NCBI RefSeq assembly: GCF_002217475.1 | Contig: NZ_MUHH01000016.1 | Span: 45,747 to 109,746, forward strand | DNA from: Flavobacterium tructae | GTDB taxonomy: Bacteria > Bacteroidota > Bacteroidia > Flavobacteriales > Flavobacteriaceae | DNA length: 64,000 nt | Direction of reading: 5' to 3' | In this document: piece by piece, positions 1 to 9,041 of the stretch | Position numbering within the stretch: the first letter of the stretch is position 1 | Layout: each line of letters starts with the position of its first letter | The notes under the pieces: generated by a model | The model's input: the letters and a program-made list of their open reading frames with translations, nothing else | Told to the model about the DNA's origin: nothing | Database searches by the model: none | Made by a program: the position numbers and the translations under genes

Positions 1-1
1 T

Positions 2-697
2 GTTTCTTTCGTGAAAATTGACAACCACACTACTTTAACAGGAGCTCAGATCAATGCATCTGTAAATACTTTGAAAGCAATCAAATTTGGTCGTGTTGAA
101 GATTTGGATTACCGCAAAGGAGGTAACAATGCTGACCGTGAATTGTATTTTAACGTGACCGGACAAGATATCACAGGAACGAATGCCGATGCTTCAAGAA
201 CGAAATATGGTAGAGTTTACAGATTAAATCTTGATGCTGCCGATCCGTTAAAAGGAACTTTAGAACTGGTTTTAGATGGTGACAACCGCAGTGGAAAAGC
301 TGGAAAATTCCAAAATCCTGATAATATCTGTGTAACCAGTAACTATGTTTACGTTCAGGAAGATGCAAACGGATACGGTGACGAAACACACGATGCTTAT
401 ATTTATCAGTACAATATCGCTACAAAAGAATTGAAAGTGGTATTGGAATTAGATCACCGTCGTACTCAGGCTGATGCTGCCAAATATAACGTAGGTAAAC
501 TATCAAAATTCGGAGATTGGGAATACGGTGCAATGATCGATGTATCAGATCAGTTGGGTATTCCGGATACTTTCATGTTAAGCATCCAGCCTCATACCTG
601 GACTGGCGAAAAATATAAAGGAGTTGACGGAGGAACAAATCGTCCGAACGAGCAACAAGCAAGTCAAATTGTAGTGATTAAAGGTTTAGCGAGATAA
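2..697 (+). CDS. PhoX/DUF839-like protein, C-terminal part (5' end outside window)
   Basis: The reading frame is open from base 2, so this is the C-terminal part of a longer gene. The GTG at 11 is unlikely to be the true start. About 230 residues are visible and look like blades of the PhoX/DUF839 beta-propeller family of calcium-dependent phosphatases: a blade giving a Tyr-rich readout, then FQNPDNICV followed by YVQEDANGYGD, the PDN plus ED pattern seen in that family. No membrane segment is visible. A hairpin terminator follows the stop. The next gene is a di-heme peroxidase lipoprotein on the same strand. Phosphatase activity is inferred from family resemblance only, because the catalytic N-terminal half is missing here. 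Confidence 0.65.
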   Translation, partial: VSFVKIDNHTTLTGAQINASVNTLKAIKFGRVEDLDYRKGGNNADRELYFNVTGQDITGTNADASRTKYGRVYRLNLDAADPLKGTLELVLDGDNRSGKAGKFQNPDNICVTSNYVYVQEDANGYGDETHDAYIYQYNIATKELKVVLELDHRRTQADAAKYNVGKLSKFGDWEYGAMIDVSDQLGIPDTFMLSIQPHTWTGEKYKGVDGGTNRPNEQQASQIVVIKGLAR

Positions 698-724
698 ATT
701 TTTAAAGCATTATAAAACAGTCAT

Positions 725-760
725 CCACTATCTCAGTTTGAGGTAGTGGTTTCTGTTTTT
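725..760 (+). terminator. Rho-independent terminator after the PhoX-like gene
   Basis: An 11-bp stem (CCACTATCTCA with TGAGGTAGTGG, one G-U pair) and a 3-nt loop are followed by a T-rich run. It lies 28 bp after the stop codon. Confidence 0.75.
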
Positions 761-791
761 CTGAATATTTCCCTTTTAATTTTTAATACAC

Positions 792-2564
792 ATGAAAAAA
801 ATATACGGTTTGTTTTTCCTGCTGGCATTGGTAGCCTGTCAGAAAAAAGACAAACATCAGGAAGTAAATGAATTGTTTCAGTCTGATATTACTTTACTGA
901 TTGAGAAGGTTGCTAAGCTTAAATATTCCGTGCAGTCAGATTCTACCGAAGTACAAATTCAGAGACAATTTCTCGAAGCACATCAAAGTTACAAAAAGGT
1001 CGAAATGATAAGCGAGTATTATTCGCCTGCAGTTTCTAAAGCGATAAATGGTCCCGCAATACCCGAATTTGAAGAAAATGATAAAGTGACTGTTCCGCCT
1101 GAAGGATTTCAGGTTATTGAAGAATTGGTTTTTCCTAAATATGACAAAGAGCATAAAAAAGAATTGCTTCAGGAGCTGGGTATCTTGTCGGCTAATTTGG
1201 CTCGTTTAGAAAAAGTTTCAAAATCCAATCAATTAACGGATGCGCATGTTTTTGATGCCATGCGATTGGAAGTATATCGAATAGTTACTTTAGGAATAAC
1301 CGGATTCGATTCGCCAGTCGTATTGAATTCACTTCCTGAAGCTGTGGCAGCTTTAGAAACCATTGAGAAATATTACAAAGTGTATGTCGAAGATAAGCCC
1401 GTTTCAAATTCGAATCAGGTGCTTGAAATATTGAAGAAAGGACAGCACTATTTAAAAACAAATACCAATTTCAATGCTTTTGATCGGGCTTATTTTATTA
1501 AAGAAATCGCCAATCCATTAAACAAAGGGCTATTCAAAACGCGATCAGAATTGGGTATTCCGCTGATGAAAGAGCAAAGAGGATTAAAAACAACGGCACA
1601 AACGCTATTCGACTCAGGAGCATTTGATCCCGAGGCATTTTCAGGTTTCCCGGATTATCAAACAACTCCGGAGAAAATTGCATTAGGAAAAAAGCTGTTC
1701 AATGATCCGGTTCTGTCGGGCAACAACACTCGCTCCTGTGCTTCGTGTCATCATGTTGATAAAGCTTTTACCGATGGTTTGGAAAGAGCTGTTACATTAG
1801 ACGGGAAATCGATGCTGCAGCGCAACACGCCGACATTGAATCATATTGCTTTTCAGCGCGTATTTTTTGATGATTCCAGAGTAAGTTATCTAGAAGATCA
1901 GGCCATTGCTGTGATTAAAAATGAAAACGAAATGCACGGTTCTCTCGAGAAATCAGCTTTAGTACTTCAGAAGAATCCGAACTATGTAAGAGATTTCAAA
2001 AAAGCATTTCCGAAAGGAGCCATCAATGAATTTGAAATCAAGAATGCTTTGGCTTCTTATATTCGGTCATTGAGTCAGTACGATTCAAAGTTTGATGGGT
2101 ATATGCAAAACAAAGAGAATTTCACGTCGGATGAAAAAGCAGGTTTTAATTTGTTTGCAGGGAAAGCCAAATGTGCGACCTGCCATTTTATACCATTAAC
2201 CAACGGAACTGTTCCTCCTAATTTTGACCGATCGGAGAGTGAAATATTAGGCGTTCCAAATAAAAACAAAAAGCTGGACGGAGATTTGGGCAAGTTTGTC
2301 ATCACGCAGGCGGCTATTCATAAACATTCGTTTAAAACGCCAACGATCCGAAACATTACACTTACCGCTCCCTACATGCACAATGGAGTTTACAATACTC
2401 TTGAAGAAGTGATTGACTTTTATAATGAAGGAGGCGGAGTAGGTTTAGGATTCGATGTTCCGAACCAAACCTTACCCGAAGACAAGTTAAACTTATCAGA
2501 GTTGGAGAAAAAACAGCTCATTGCCTTCATGAGAACTTTGACTGATAAAAAGTATTTGAAGTAA
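792..2564 (+). CDS. Di-heme cytochrome-c peroxidase lipoprotein with an N-terminal helical domain
   Basis: This 590-residue protein starts with a lipoprotein signal (LALVAC, Cys16), so it is probably periplasmic and membrane-anchored. Residues about 25-250 are helical and resemble the imelysin-like extension seen on some Bacteroidota peroxidases. Residues about 285-590 form the CcpA/MauG di-heme domain, with haem motifs CASCH (Cys316, Cys319, His320) and CATCH (Cys461, Cys464, His465). Family members reduce H2O2 or oxidise protein partners, taking electrons from small c-type cytochromes. At about 590 residues it is longer than plain CcpA (about 330), because of the N-terminal domain. The substrate cannot be told. 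A second, shorter MauG-like gene lies at 30574. Confidence 0.9.
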   Translation: MKKIYGLFFLLALVACQKKDKHQEVNELFQSDITLLIEKVAKLKYSVQSDSTEVQIQRQFLEAHQSYKKVEMISEYYSPAVSKAINGPAIPEFEENDKVTVPPEGFQVIEELVFPKYDKEHKKELLQELGILSANLARLEKVSKSNQLTDAHVFDAMRLEVYRIVTLGITGFDSPVVLNSLPEAVAALETIEKYYKVYVEDKPVSNSNQVLEILKKGQHYLKTNTNFNAFDRAYFIKEIANPLNKGLFKTRSELGIPLMKEQRGLKTTAQTLFDSGAFDPEAFSGFPDYQTTPEKIALGKKLFNDPVLSGNNTRSCASCHHVDKAFTDGLERAVTLDGKSMLQRNTPTLNHIAFQRVFFDDSRVSYLEDQAIAVIKNENEMHGSLEKSALVLQKNPNYVRDFKKAFPKGAINEFEIKNALASYIRSLSQYDSKFDGYMQNKENFTSDEKAGFNLFAGKAKCATCHFIPLTNGTVPPNFDRSESEILGVPNKNKKLDGDLGKFVITQAAIHKHSFKTPTIRNITLTAPYMHNGVYNTLEEVIDFYNEGGGVGLGFDVPNQTLPEDKLNLSELEKKQLIAFMRTLTDKKYLK

Positions 2565-2583
2565 ATAGTGGGGTATCACATCT

Positions 2584-2616
2584 AAACCCGACAGGTTTTT
2601 GAAACCTGTCGGGTTT
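2584..2616. repeat. 33-bp palindrome, copy 1 (terminator-like)
   Basis: A near-perfect palindrome: AAACCCGACAGGTTT and AAACCTGTCGGGTTT around a 3-nt loop. An identical 33-bp copy is at 33436 and a degenerate one at 6504. It sits 20 bp after the peroxidase stop and could end transcription. Confidence 0.85.
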
Positions 2617-2734
2617 GTTGCGTAAAACAGCTAAGGAAGTCCGTTAGTCAACACCCAGCTGCCGTTCATCAAACTAATTTTTAAAGCGTTTCAGGTTTGT
2701 GCTCCTTTGCATCAAATTAATAAACATTATTATC

Positions 2735-3328
2735 ATGAACACGTACAAATTATTATGGTTGACAGTTATTTTTACCTTAATCTCTTTTAAATCAAATGCA
2801 CAATCCCCGCTTCCTATTCATGTTGGAATAAAAGCAGGATCAAATTATTCTGAACTTCCCGTTTCAAAAGGTTCGGATTCAAAGTATGCAGCGGGCTTTT
2901 TTGGCGGTGCTATGGCCCGATTTGATTTCAAACGTTTCTTCATTCAAAATGAAATTCTCTACAGTGAGAAGTCTTCTAAAATTGAAAGAACAGCTTCTTT
3001 GCCTTCTAAAAATCTAAAATGGAGAAGCCTCGAAATGCCGTTGGTAATTGGTTACAAAATAATTGATCAATCGATGCTCAACGTAAGAGTTTTTGGAGGA
3101 GGAATTTATTCTTATGTGCTGGATGAAAATATTTCTTCGGTGAATCAATTGAAAACTGCCTATGGAAAATTTAATAAATCCAATATAGGCTATCAGGTTG
3201 GAGCAGGAATCGAAATTTCGAAATTTACTCTGGATGTTACGTATCAGGGAGGGTTAAACAACATAAGTAAGGAGTTTAGTTCGAAGCCAAATTCGTTTAA
3301 CATTGGGGTTGGTTATTTTATATTTTAA
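2735..3328 (+). CDS. Outer-membrane beta-barrel protein, PorT-like family
   Basis: The ATG at 2735 gives a clean Sec signal (KLLWLTVIFTLISF, cleavage near SNAQ), so it is preferred over the longer frame from 2699. The mature part of about 175 residues begins HVGIKAGSNYSEL and ends with alternating aromatic/polar strands and IGVGYFIF, as in the OMP_b-brl_2 (PorT-like) family of eight-strand barrels. The role is unknown. Such barrels are abundant in Bacteroidota and most have no assigned substrate. It stands alone between two terminators, upstream of a LytS-type kinase on the same strand. Confidence 0.8.
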   Translation: MNTYKLLWLTVIFTLISFKSNAQSPLPIHVGIKAGSNYSELPVSKGSDSKYAAGFFGGAMARFDFKRFFIQNEILYSEKSSKIERTASLPSKNLKWRSLEMPLVIGYKIIDQSMLNVRVFGGGIYSYVLDENISSVNQLKTAYGKFNKSNIGYQVGAGIEISKFTLDVTYQGGLNNISKEFSSKPNSFNIGVGYFIF

Positions 3329-3356
3329 ACAGGCTTTTTTGGTTTAGCCTTGTCAG

Positions 3357-3393
3357 CAGCAAAGGATCTTTTTGGGTTCTTTGCTGTTTGTTT
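3357..3393 (+). terminator. Terminator after the barrel gene
   Basis: Stem CAGCAAAGGA with TTCTTTGCTG and a T-rich tail, 28 bp after the stop. Confidence 0.65.
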
Positions 3394-3452
3394 GAAAAAT
3401 ATAGGGTTATTTTTGAACATGAAGTTTCACATCAATTTTTTATTCTTTTAGA

Positions 3453-4502
3453 ATGGTTGTAATAAATAAAAACAGACACCGAATATTTTTAGTTTTTTTC
3501 TGGTGCTTACTCGGAATAACGATCTGGTCACAGCTGATAGAGGCTTACGGCGTTCGAGCGGCAGCTTTTCAGGCGTTTTTGGTTTTACTTTGTTCATGTC
3601 TTTTGGCGCATTTTCTTAGCGATATTGTATTGCCTGTTGCGTTGCGTAAAAGAAGAATGGCACTATTTGCAGTGCAAAGTGTCATGGTAGTTTTTATGCT
3701 TTCATTTTGCCTGGCCGTTATTGATGCCATCTTTTCAAATTCGCATACCCGCGCACGATTGTATCCTGACGAAGCAAACATGACGATGATTCAGTTTTTA
3801 TTTGCACGATTCTTTGGCAGTACCCCTGCAGCTATTTTGATTTGCGGTACTGCCTGCGGGCTTCGGTTTTATCAGGAACATAATATAATCGAAAGAAATC
3901 ATGCTCAGCTGCAACAGGTTCATCTTGAGGCACAAATCAAGATTCTTCAGGATCAGATTAATCCGCATCTTATGTTTAATGTGCTCAATCACATTCACAT
4001 TTTGATGCAGAGCGACGTAAAACTGGCTTCGGATTTGCTCATTCGGTTTTCGGATATTTTGAGGTATCAATTGTACGAATGCAACAAAGAATACGTACCG
4101 CTGCATCTCGAAGTAAAATACCTGAAAGACTTAATTGGAGTCGAAGAAACGAGATGGGGCAATGAATTAAAAGTAAAATGTAAATGGAGTATTGAAGATG
4201 CCCAGCTTCAGATCGCACCATTGCTTTTAGTTCCTTTAATAGAAAATGCATTTAAGCACGTTTCAAGGCTTCCGGGGCAAAAAGGATATGTGCATTTGGG
4301 ATGTAAACAAACGGCAAAACAGCTGCATTTTAAGATTGAGAATTCCTATACGGAACAATACAAAATCCCTTCAAAGAATCAAGGGCTCGGACTTGAAAAT
4401 GTCAAAAAAAGACTGGCGATTCAATATCCTGAAAAACACCAGTTAAACATCATTAAAACCGATTCTGATTTTACGGTAATCGTGGTTTTGGATTTGAAGT
4501 AA
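3453..4502 (+). CDS. LytS/YehU-type sensor histidine kinase
   Basis: The protein has 349 residues. Four hydrophobic helices fill the first about 140 residues, then a short coiled linker leads to a His_kinase domain (PF06580 type) with the phosphoacceptor motif QINPHLMFN (His172), the N-box PLIENAFKH and the G-box GLGLENVKKRL. There is no extracellular sensor domain, so the membrane helices or a partner probably sense the signal. It should phosphorylate the LytTR regulator 248 bp downstream. The pair is unusual in being separated by a long A-rich gap with a heptamer hairpin instead of overlapping. The signal and target genes are unknown. Confidence 0.92.
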   Translation: MVVINKNRHRIFLVFFWCLLGITIWSQLIEAYGVRAAAFQAFLVLLCSCLLAHFLSDIVLPVALRKRRMALFAVQSVMVVFMLSFCLAVIDAIFSNSHTRARLYPDEANMTMIQFLFARFFGSTPAAILICGTACGLRFYQEHNIIERNHAQLQQVHLEAQIKILQDQINPHLMFNVLNHIHILMQSDVKLASDLLIRFSDILRYQLYECNKEYVPLHLEVKYLKDLIGVEETRWGNELKVKCKWSIEDAQLQIAPLLLVPLIENAFKHVSRLPGQKGYVHLGCKQTAKQLHFKIENSYTEQYKIPSKNQGLGLENVKKRLAIQYPEKHQLNIIKTDSDFTVIVVLDLK

Positions 4503-4538
4503 AAGATTTTGTCGTTTCCGATAGCACAATGTCATGAA

Positions 4539-4651
4539 AGATTTTAGATTGAAGACTTACGATTGCAGATTTTTGATTGGGTAGTGGTAAGGGTGGAATA
4601 GGAGCTATTTTCCTGAATTTCACAGCTCAGAAATCAAAAATCGACAATCAT
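4539..4651. repeat. Heptamer-period hairpin array between kinase and regulator
   Basis: The left arm 4539-4580 is six 7-bp units of the type AGATTTT / AGATTGA. The right arm 4631-4651 is three opposite-strand units (AAATCAA, AAATCGA, CAATCAT). The arms can pair imperfectly. The DNA from about 4669 to 4750 is strongly purine (A) rich and non-coding. Confidence 0.7.
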
Positions 4652-4750
4652 TTTAGTTATTGGGGTATAATGAAGAACCGAAAAAAAATAAAGAAAAAAA
4701 AATCTGCCTGATCTGCGGGAAAAAATAAAAAAAAAGTAAAAAAACAAAAT

Positions 4751-5464
4751 ATGAAAATGAAATGTCTTGTTATCGACGACGAACCTATTGCAAGAAGCGG
4801 AATAGTAGATTTTGTTTCTAAAATTGATTTTCTTGAAGTCGCAGGTACCTGTGCGTCCGCATTAGAAGCTACTTCGTACATTCAGGAAAAAGAAGTCGAT
4901 TTGTTGTTTTTGGATATTAATATGCCGTATCTCACGGGGCTGGAATTTCTGGAATCGCTGGACAATCCGCCTTTGGTTATTTTTACGACAGCTTATTCTG
5001 AGTATGCCCTTGAAGGATATCGTTTGCAGGTGGTCGATTATTTACTAAAACCCATTACGTTTCAACGTTTTTATCAGGCTGCTTTAAAAGCAAAACAATG
5101 GTATCAGATGCTGGGTGCTCCAAAGCAGAATCAATTAGATCCCTATTTGTATGTACGTCAGGAAGAAGGATTTCAAAAGATCTCCTGGCTTGATATTCTC
5201 TATATCGAGGGAATGCAGAATTATGCAAAGCTCCATTTTAAAGATAAGGTTCTCGTAATTCATCAAACAATGATTTCTTTGGAAGAAACACTCCCGACAG
5301 AAATTTTCTTTAGAATTCATAAATCTTTCCTTGTAAATATTACTCATATTGACTCTGTTTCCGGTGGACGATTATTTATAAAAGGACAAGAACTACCCAT
5401 TTCAAGAACACGCCGCGAAGCATTACTGAAAGAGGTAGTCTATAAAAACTTATTAAGCCGATGA
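4751..5464 (+). CDS. LytTR-family response regulator
   Basis: The protein has 237 residues. The N-terminal receiver domain (1 to about 120) carries the acidic pair Asp9-Asp10, the phosphoacceptor Asp55 in LLFLDIN, the switch Thr in FTTAYSE and the Lys of LLKPI. The C-terminal LytTR DNA-binding domain (about 135-232) has YIEGMQNYAKLHF and FRIHKSFLVN. It is the likely partner of the LytS-type kinase at 3453. Regulators of this class bind direct repeats upstream of their targets. None could be assigned here. It converges with the DUF6268 gene, with only 2 bp between stop codons. Confidence 0.93.
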   Translation: MKMKCLVIDDEPIARSGIVDFVSKIDFLEVAGTCASALEATSYIQEKEVDLLFLDINMPYLTGLEFLESLDNPPLVIFTTAYSEYALEGYRLQVVDYLLKPITFQRFYQAALKAKQWYQMLGAPKQNQLDPYLYVRQEEGFQKISWLDILYIEGMQNYAKLHFKDKVLVIHQTMISLEETLPTEIFFRIHKSFLVNITHIDSVSGGRLFIKGQELPISRTRREALLKEVVYKNLLSR

Positions 5465-5466
5465 CC

Positions 5467-6402
5467 CTAGAATTGCCATTTTAGGGCCACAGCTCCGTAA
5501 AATGTAGTCGTGAATCTAGGATTAGCCATGTCTTTCTCCTTGAAAATATCCTTAATTTTTCTGTTGGTACTGGAGAAGCTGCGTAAAAGTGTCGATCCTG
5601 CCGTTGGTTGCAGTGTCCAGTGTTTGCCAAGCTTAATTTCAGGCTGTATACCGGCAATAATTTGCTGATACCCCAATAGTGATGTTCTGTTATTCACTTT
5701 TGTTTCCGCCGTCATTCCGCTTAGTTCGACCACCGCTTTCAAGTCAAAGTTTTCTGAGATTCGATATCCAAATTGCAGACCTTCCGGAAAGGTAATTTTA
5801 AAATGCCACGCACCTCTGGATTCCCAGTTGAAATAAATTCCCGGAAGCACCATCGGAACACCAAAACTATTGGTTAGTACAGGTCCCATACCAAATGCCA
5901 TATTGGGATTGAAATGTTTGATGAAAAACACACCACCCTGTAACAATACATCATCTTTATTGATCTCGACCATATCCGTGTAAACCCCCACAGAAGCCAT
6001 TATCATTAACGACCAGGTTGGTGAGATAGAACGTAAATGTTTGACTCCGATTTGCGCATTCAGCATTTCATTAGGAAAGCCGCCCTGAAATTCTAACGGA
6101 AGAGACTGAATTTCATAATTCTTGTTTTCCATTTTGGCATAACTTCCGTTTGCAAAAAGAGACCAGAGTTTTGGACGGTTGTATTGGTCCATTTCCAGAG
6201 AAAGAGGTATTTCAAAAGCAATTTGCGCCCTTTTGAAATTACTTTCAGCACTAGTTTTAGTACTGTCCATTGGACGGACATAGTTGGAGAACGGAACATA
6301 ATCAACTTTAAGTTCTCCTGCTATTTTTGATTGTGATTGTGCAGCAATACTAGTCAATAAAAAAAGGAAAAGCTGCGATAGATAAAAGATTGTTTTGTTC
6401 AT
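5467..6402 (-). CDS. DUF6268-like outer-membrane protein
   Basis: This 311-residue protein has a Sec signal (LFLFLLTSIAAQSQ) and a mature part rich in alternating beta strands, ending ALKWQF with a terminal aromatic typical of outer-membrane barrels. The pattern resembles the DUF6268 family of Bacteroidota barrels. No function is known for the family. It follows no obvious operon: the upstream barrel gene at 6571 is on the same strand, 168 bp away, with a palindrome in between. Confidence 0.7.
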   Translation of the reverse strand: MNKTIFYLSQLFLFLLTSIAAQSQSKIAGELKVDYVPFSNYVRPMDSTKTSAESNFKRAQIAFEIPLSLEMDQYNRPKLWSLFANGSYAKMENKNYEIQSLPLEFQGGFPNEMLNAQIGVKHLRSISPTWSLMIMASVGVYTDMVEINKDDVLLQGGVFFIKHFNPNMAFGMGPVLTNSFGVPMVLPGIYFNWESRGAWHFKITFPEGLQFGYRISENFDLKAVVELSGMTAETKVNNRTSLLGYQQIIAGIQPEIKLGKHWTLQPTAGSTLLRSFSSTNRKIKDIFKEKDMANPRFTTTFYGAVALKWQF

Positions 6403-6503
6403 GATTTGATTAATTTTTCTGCGAATTACCGCGTTCTAAACCAATCACGAAAAATCATTTGACTAATGGCAGTTCTCTTTTGACCAATGGTATAAAAAAC
6501 ACC

Positions 6504-6535
6504 AAACCCGATAGATTTTGATCTCTACCGGGTTC
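6504..6535 (-). terminator. Terminator-like palindrome, degenerate copy of the 33-bp element
   Basis: AAACCCG and CGGGTT flank an imperfect inner stem (ATAGAT / ATCTCT). It lies downstream of the barrel gene read on the minus strand. Confidence 0.55.
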
Positions 6536-6570
6536 ATACCAAAAACAAAAAAATAAATTAAACTTAATCT

Positions 6571-7074
6571 TTATAAATCAAAGCCATAGGCTAAACGTAA
6601 AGCAACCTGATTGGTTTTGAATTTATTATAATCTTCATAACGGACACTGATATCAATGTATTTGTTGGCATAGCCAATTCCCGGTGCCCATAAAAAAGTA
6701 GTATCGTCATACCCGTTTGTGACAGCAAAACCGGCACCTACTTCTCCTAAAACATAAAACTGATCTTCCCAGATAAAAGCTTTAAAACCTGCTTTTGCCG
6801 GAATGAATCCAAGATCTTTTGCGTCATTTTTCATAAACAGATTTGTAAAACCTGTTGTTAAGGTTAGCGATGTTTTTTTAGATAAATCGTACTGCAGACG
6901 AACATCTCCGCCAAGGGACCATTTATAGTCATTATCCGTCGGGATACCACCATTTAAACCAAAGCCTAATCTAAAACCCTGATTATAATTCTTAATGGTA
7001 CTGTCCTGAGCGAAAGTAGTATTGGCGTATAAGAAAGCGAAAGCAGCGAGGCATAACATTTTTAAATTTCTCAT
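6571..7074 (-). CDS. Outer-membrane beta-barrel protein
   Basis: The start at 7074 gives a clean Sec signal (MRNLKMLCLAAFAFLYANTTFAQ). An alternative ATG lies at 7083. The mature protein of about 145 residues has alternating beta strands (VRLQYDLSKKTSLTLTTGF, FYVLGEVGAGFAV, YIDISVRYEDY) and ends VALRLAYGFDL, the C-terminal aromatic signature of outer-membrane barrels. No specific family is recognised. It is a single gene in front of the DUF6268 barrel. Confidence 0.75.
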   Translation of the reverse strand: MRNLKMLCLAAFAFLYANTTFAQDSTIKNYNQGFRLGFGLNGGIPTDNDYKWSLGGDVRLQYDLSKKTSLTLTTGFTNLFMKNDAKDLGFIPAKAGFKAFIWEDQFYVLGEVGAGFAVTNGYDDTTFLWAPGIGYANKYIDISVRYEDYNKFKTNQVALRLAYGFDL

Positions 7075-7235
7075 GACAATCATTTTTGAATTTCTAATAG
7101 TGTAAAATTAGTTTCAGGATCTTAACATTCTGTTATATAATTTTTAGGATTTGTTATATAATATCGGTGTCGCTTAAAAAGCACATAATATTAGCTTATG
7201 TTTTTAATCGTAACAAAGAATCCAAAGCTTCTGAT

Positions 7236-7243
7236 TATCTTTG
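7236..7243 (+). promoter_or_regulatory. -7 box of the MATE transporter promoter
   Basis: TATCTTTG fits the Bacteroidota -7 consensus TAnnTTTG, 20 bp before the GTG start. No clear -33 TTG is seen at the right distance. Confidence 0.45.
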
Positions 7244-7263
7244 CCGACTAAAAAAGAATCGAA

Positions 7264-8649
7264 GTGAATTTTAAGCAGTATACCAAAGAGTTTTCATATA
7301 ATTTAAGATTAGCATACCCTATTATATTAGGAATGGTCGGACACACTCTAATAGGAATTGTCGACAATATAATGGTAGGAAAGTTAGGAAGTACAGAATT
7401 AGCAGCCGTTTCGTTAGGAAACAGTTTGATTTTTATCGCCATGTCATTAGGGATTGGTTTCTCTACCGCCATTACACCAATTGTAGCAGAAGGTGATGCC
7501 GAAAAAAATGATGGTAAAATTCGTTCCGCGTTTCATCACGGATTGTTTTTATGCATCTTGTTAGGACTACTGCTTTTTGGAGTTATTGTTTTGGCTAAAC
7601 CGTTAATGGAATTACTAGAGCAGCCTGCCGATGTAATTGCTCTTGCGAAACCTTATCTGGATTGGGTCGCTTTCTCTTTGATTCCGTTAATTGTCTATCA
7701 GGGGTACAAACAATTTGCCGACGGTCTTTCACTGACCAAATATTCAATGTATGCCATGGTTATGGCCAATGTGCTGCACGTTGGAATCAACTATATGTTG
7801 ATCTATGGAATCTGGATTTTTCCAAAAATGGGAATTATCGGAGCAGCATTGGGGACGGTGATTTCAAGGATATTCTTAGTGATGTTCATGCACATTATGC
7901 TTTCGAGAAGAAACGATTTGAAACGTTTCTTTAAAAACTTCAGTTTTAATCAAATCAAAAAGGAAACGCTGAAAAAGATAATCAGTATCGGATTTCCATC
8001 GGCGATGCAAATGCTTTTTGAAGTGGTTTTGTTTACTGCGTCGATCTGGCTTTGCGGAAACATTGGAAAAACAAGTCAGGCCGCCAATCAAATTGCTTTA
8101 AGTCTGGCGTCAATGACCTTTATGTTTGCTATGGGATTGAGCGTAACTTCGATGATTAGAGTAAGCAATCAAAGAGGTTTGATGGACTATAAAAACTTAG
8201 TTGTGGTAGCGCGTTCGATCTTTTTGCTCGCGATTATCATCGAAACATTCTTTGCGATTCTGTTTGTAGCGTTTCATGATTTCCTACCACATATGTTTTT
8301 GAATATGGAAAACGGAGGGCAGCTTCTGGATAACAACGAGGTAATCGGTATCGCGTCAAAATTACTTTTAATCGCAGCCGTTTTTCAGATTTCTGATGGA
8401 ATTCAGGTGGTTGTTCTGGGAGCATTACGTGGATTGCAGGATGTGAAAATCCCGATGTACATTACATTTGTAGCCTATTGGATCGTTGGTTTCCCGATTT
8501 CCTATTACCTTGCTGAATATACGGAACTAAAAGCGCAGGGAGTTTGGATAGGACTTTTGGCGGGATTAACGACTGCTGCAATATTTCTTTATCTTAGATT
8601 TCATTACCTGACTAAAAAATTAATCAAAAATTCAGTTTCAAATACTTAA
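7264..8649 (+). CDS. MATE-family efflux transporter
   Basis: This 461-residue inner-membrane protein has about twelve hydrophobic helices in two related halves and the MatE start pattern LAYPIILGMVGHTLIGIVDNI. It begins with GTG at 7264, because no ATG precedes the conserved N-terminus. MATE proteins export cationic drugs, dyes or metabolites using Na+ or H+ gradients. It resembles the NorM branch, but the substrate cannot be told. It is transcribed alone from a TAnnTTTG promoter, with a small acidic-protein gene downstream. Confidence 0.93.
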   Translation: MNFKQYTKEFSYNLRLAYPIILGMVGHTLIGIVDNIMVGKLGSTELAAVSLGNSLIFIAMSLGIGFSTAITPIVAEGDAEKNDGKIRSAFHHGLFLCILLGLLLFGVIVLAKPLMELLEQPADVIALAKPYLDWVAFSLIPLIVYQGYKQFADGLSLTKYSMYAMVMANVLHVGINYMLIYGIWIFPKMGIIGAALGTVISRIFLVMFMHIMLSRRNDLKRFFKNFSFNQIKKETLKKIISIGFPSAMQMLFEVVLFTASIWLCGNIGKTSQAANQIALSLASMTFMFAMGLSVTSMIRVSNQRGLMDYKNLVVVARSIFLLAIIIETFFAILFVAFHDFLPHMFLNMENGGQLLDNNEVIGIASKLLLIAAVFQISDGIQVVVLGALRGLQDVKIPMYITFVAYWIVGFPISYYLAEYTELKAQGVWIGLLAGLTTAAIFLYLRFHYLTKKLIKNSVSNT

Positions 8650-8753
8650 ATTTGGACTGCAAAAGAATCAGTTGCAGCTAAAAAGGATCCTTAAAACACT
8701 TTGAAACCGCTGCAATTGGTGAGCCAATACATAAAAATAATAAATCAATACAA

Positions 8754-8981
8754 ATGGAATTACCTAAATTTTTACTCGGAGACAATACTGATTTTCCAGA
8801 TGATATTTTCATCATTCACCTGGATTACCCAAGATTCATTATCAATTTAAAAGATGATGAGGTAGAATTCATGGAAGAAGCGGAAGATCTTGATGAGGCA
8901 GAGTTAAATGCTGAAATGGAAGGCTTAATTGTTTTGGCAAATGAGTTTTACGATCGTGAAATAAACCGTTACGAAGAGTAA
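8754..8981 (+). CDS. Conserved small acidic protein, unknown function
   Basis: This is a 75-residue, highly acidic cytoplasmic protein with no signal peptide or membrane segment. The N-terminal part (PKFLLGDNTDFPDDIFIIHLDYPRF) is followed by an acidic helix (EEAEDLDEAE). The start is the only ATG of the frame, and codon use matches its neighbours. Similar short proteins recur in flavobacteria without a known role. It sits 60 bp upstream of the sulfatase gene and may share its transcript. Confidence 0.8.
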   Translation: MELPKFLLGDNTDFPDDIFIIHLDYPRFIINLKDDEVEFMEEAEDLDEAELNAEMEGLIVLANEFYDREINRYEE

Positions 8982-9041
8982 AGACATACAGAGGTGTGTC
9001 TTTAGGATATGCCCCAATCTAAAAACATTTAAATCTTTCTA

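Noticed and set aside
11..13. GTG start of the first reading frame
   Set aside because: The frame is open from base 2 and the protein lacks any N-terminal signal, so the gene begins upstream of the window.
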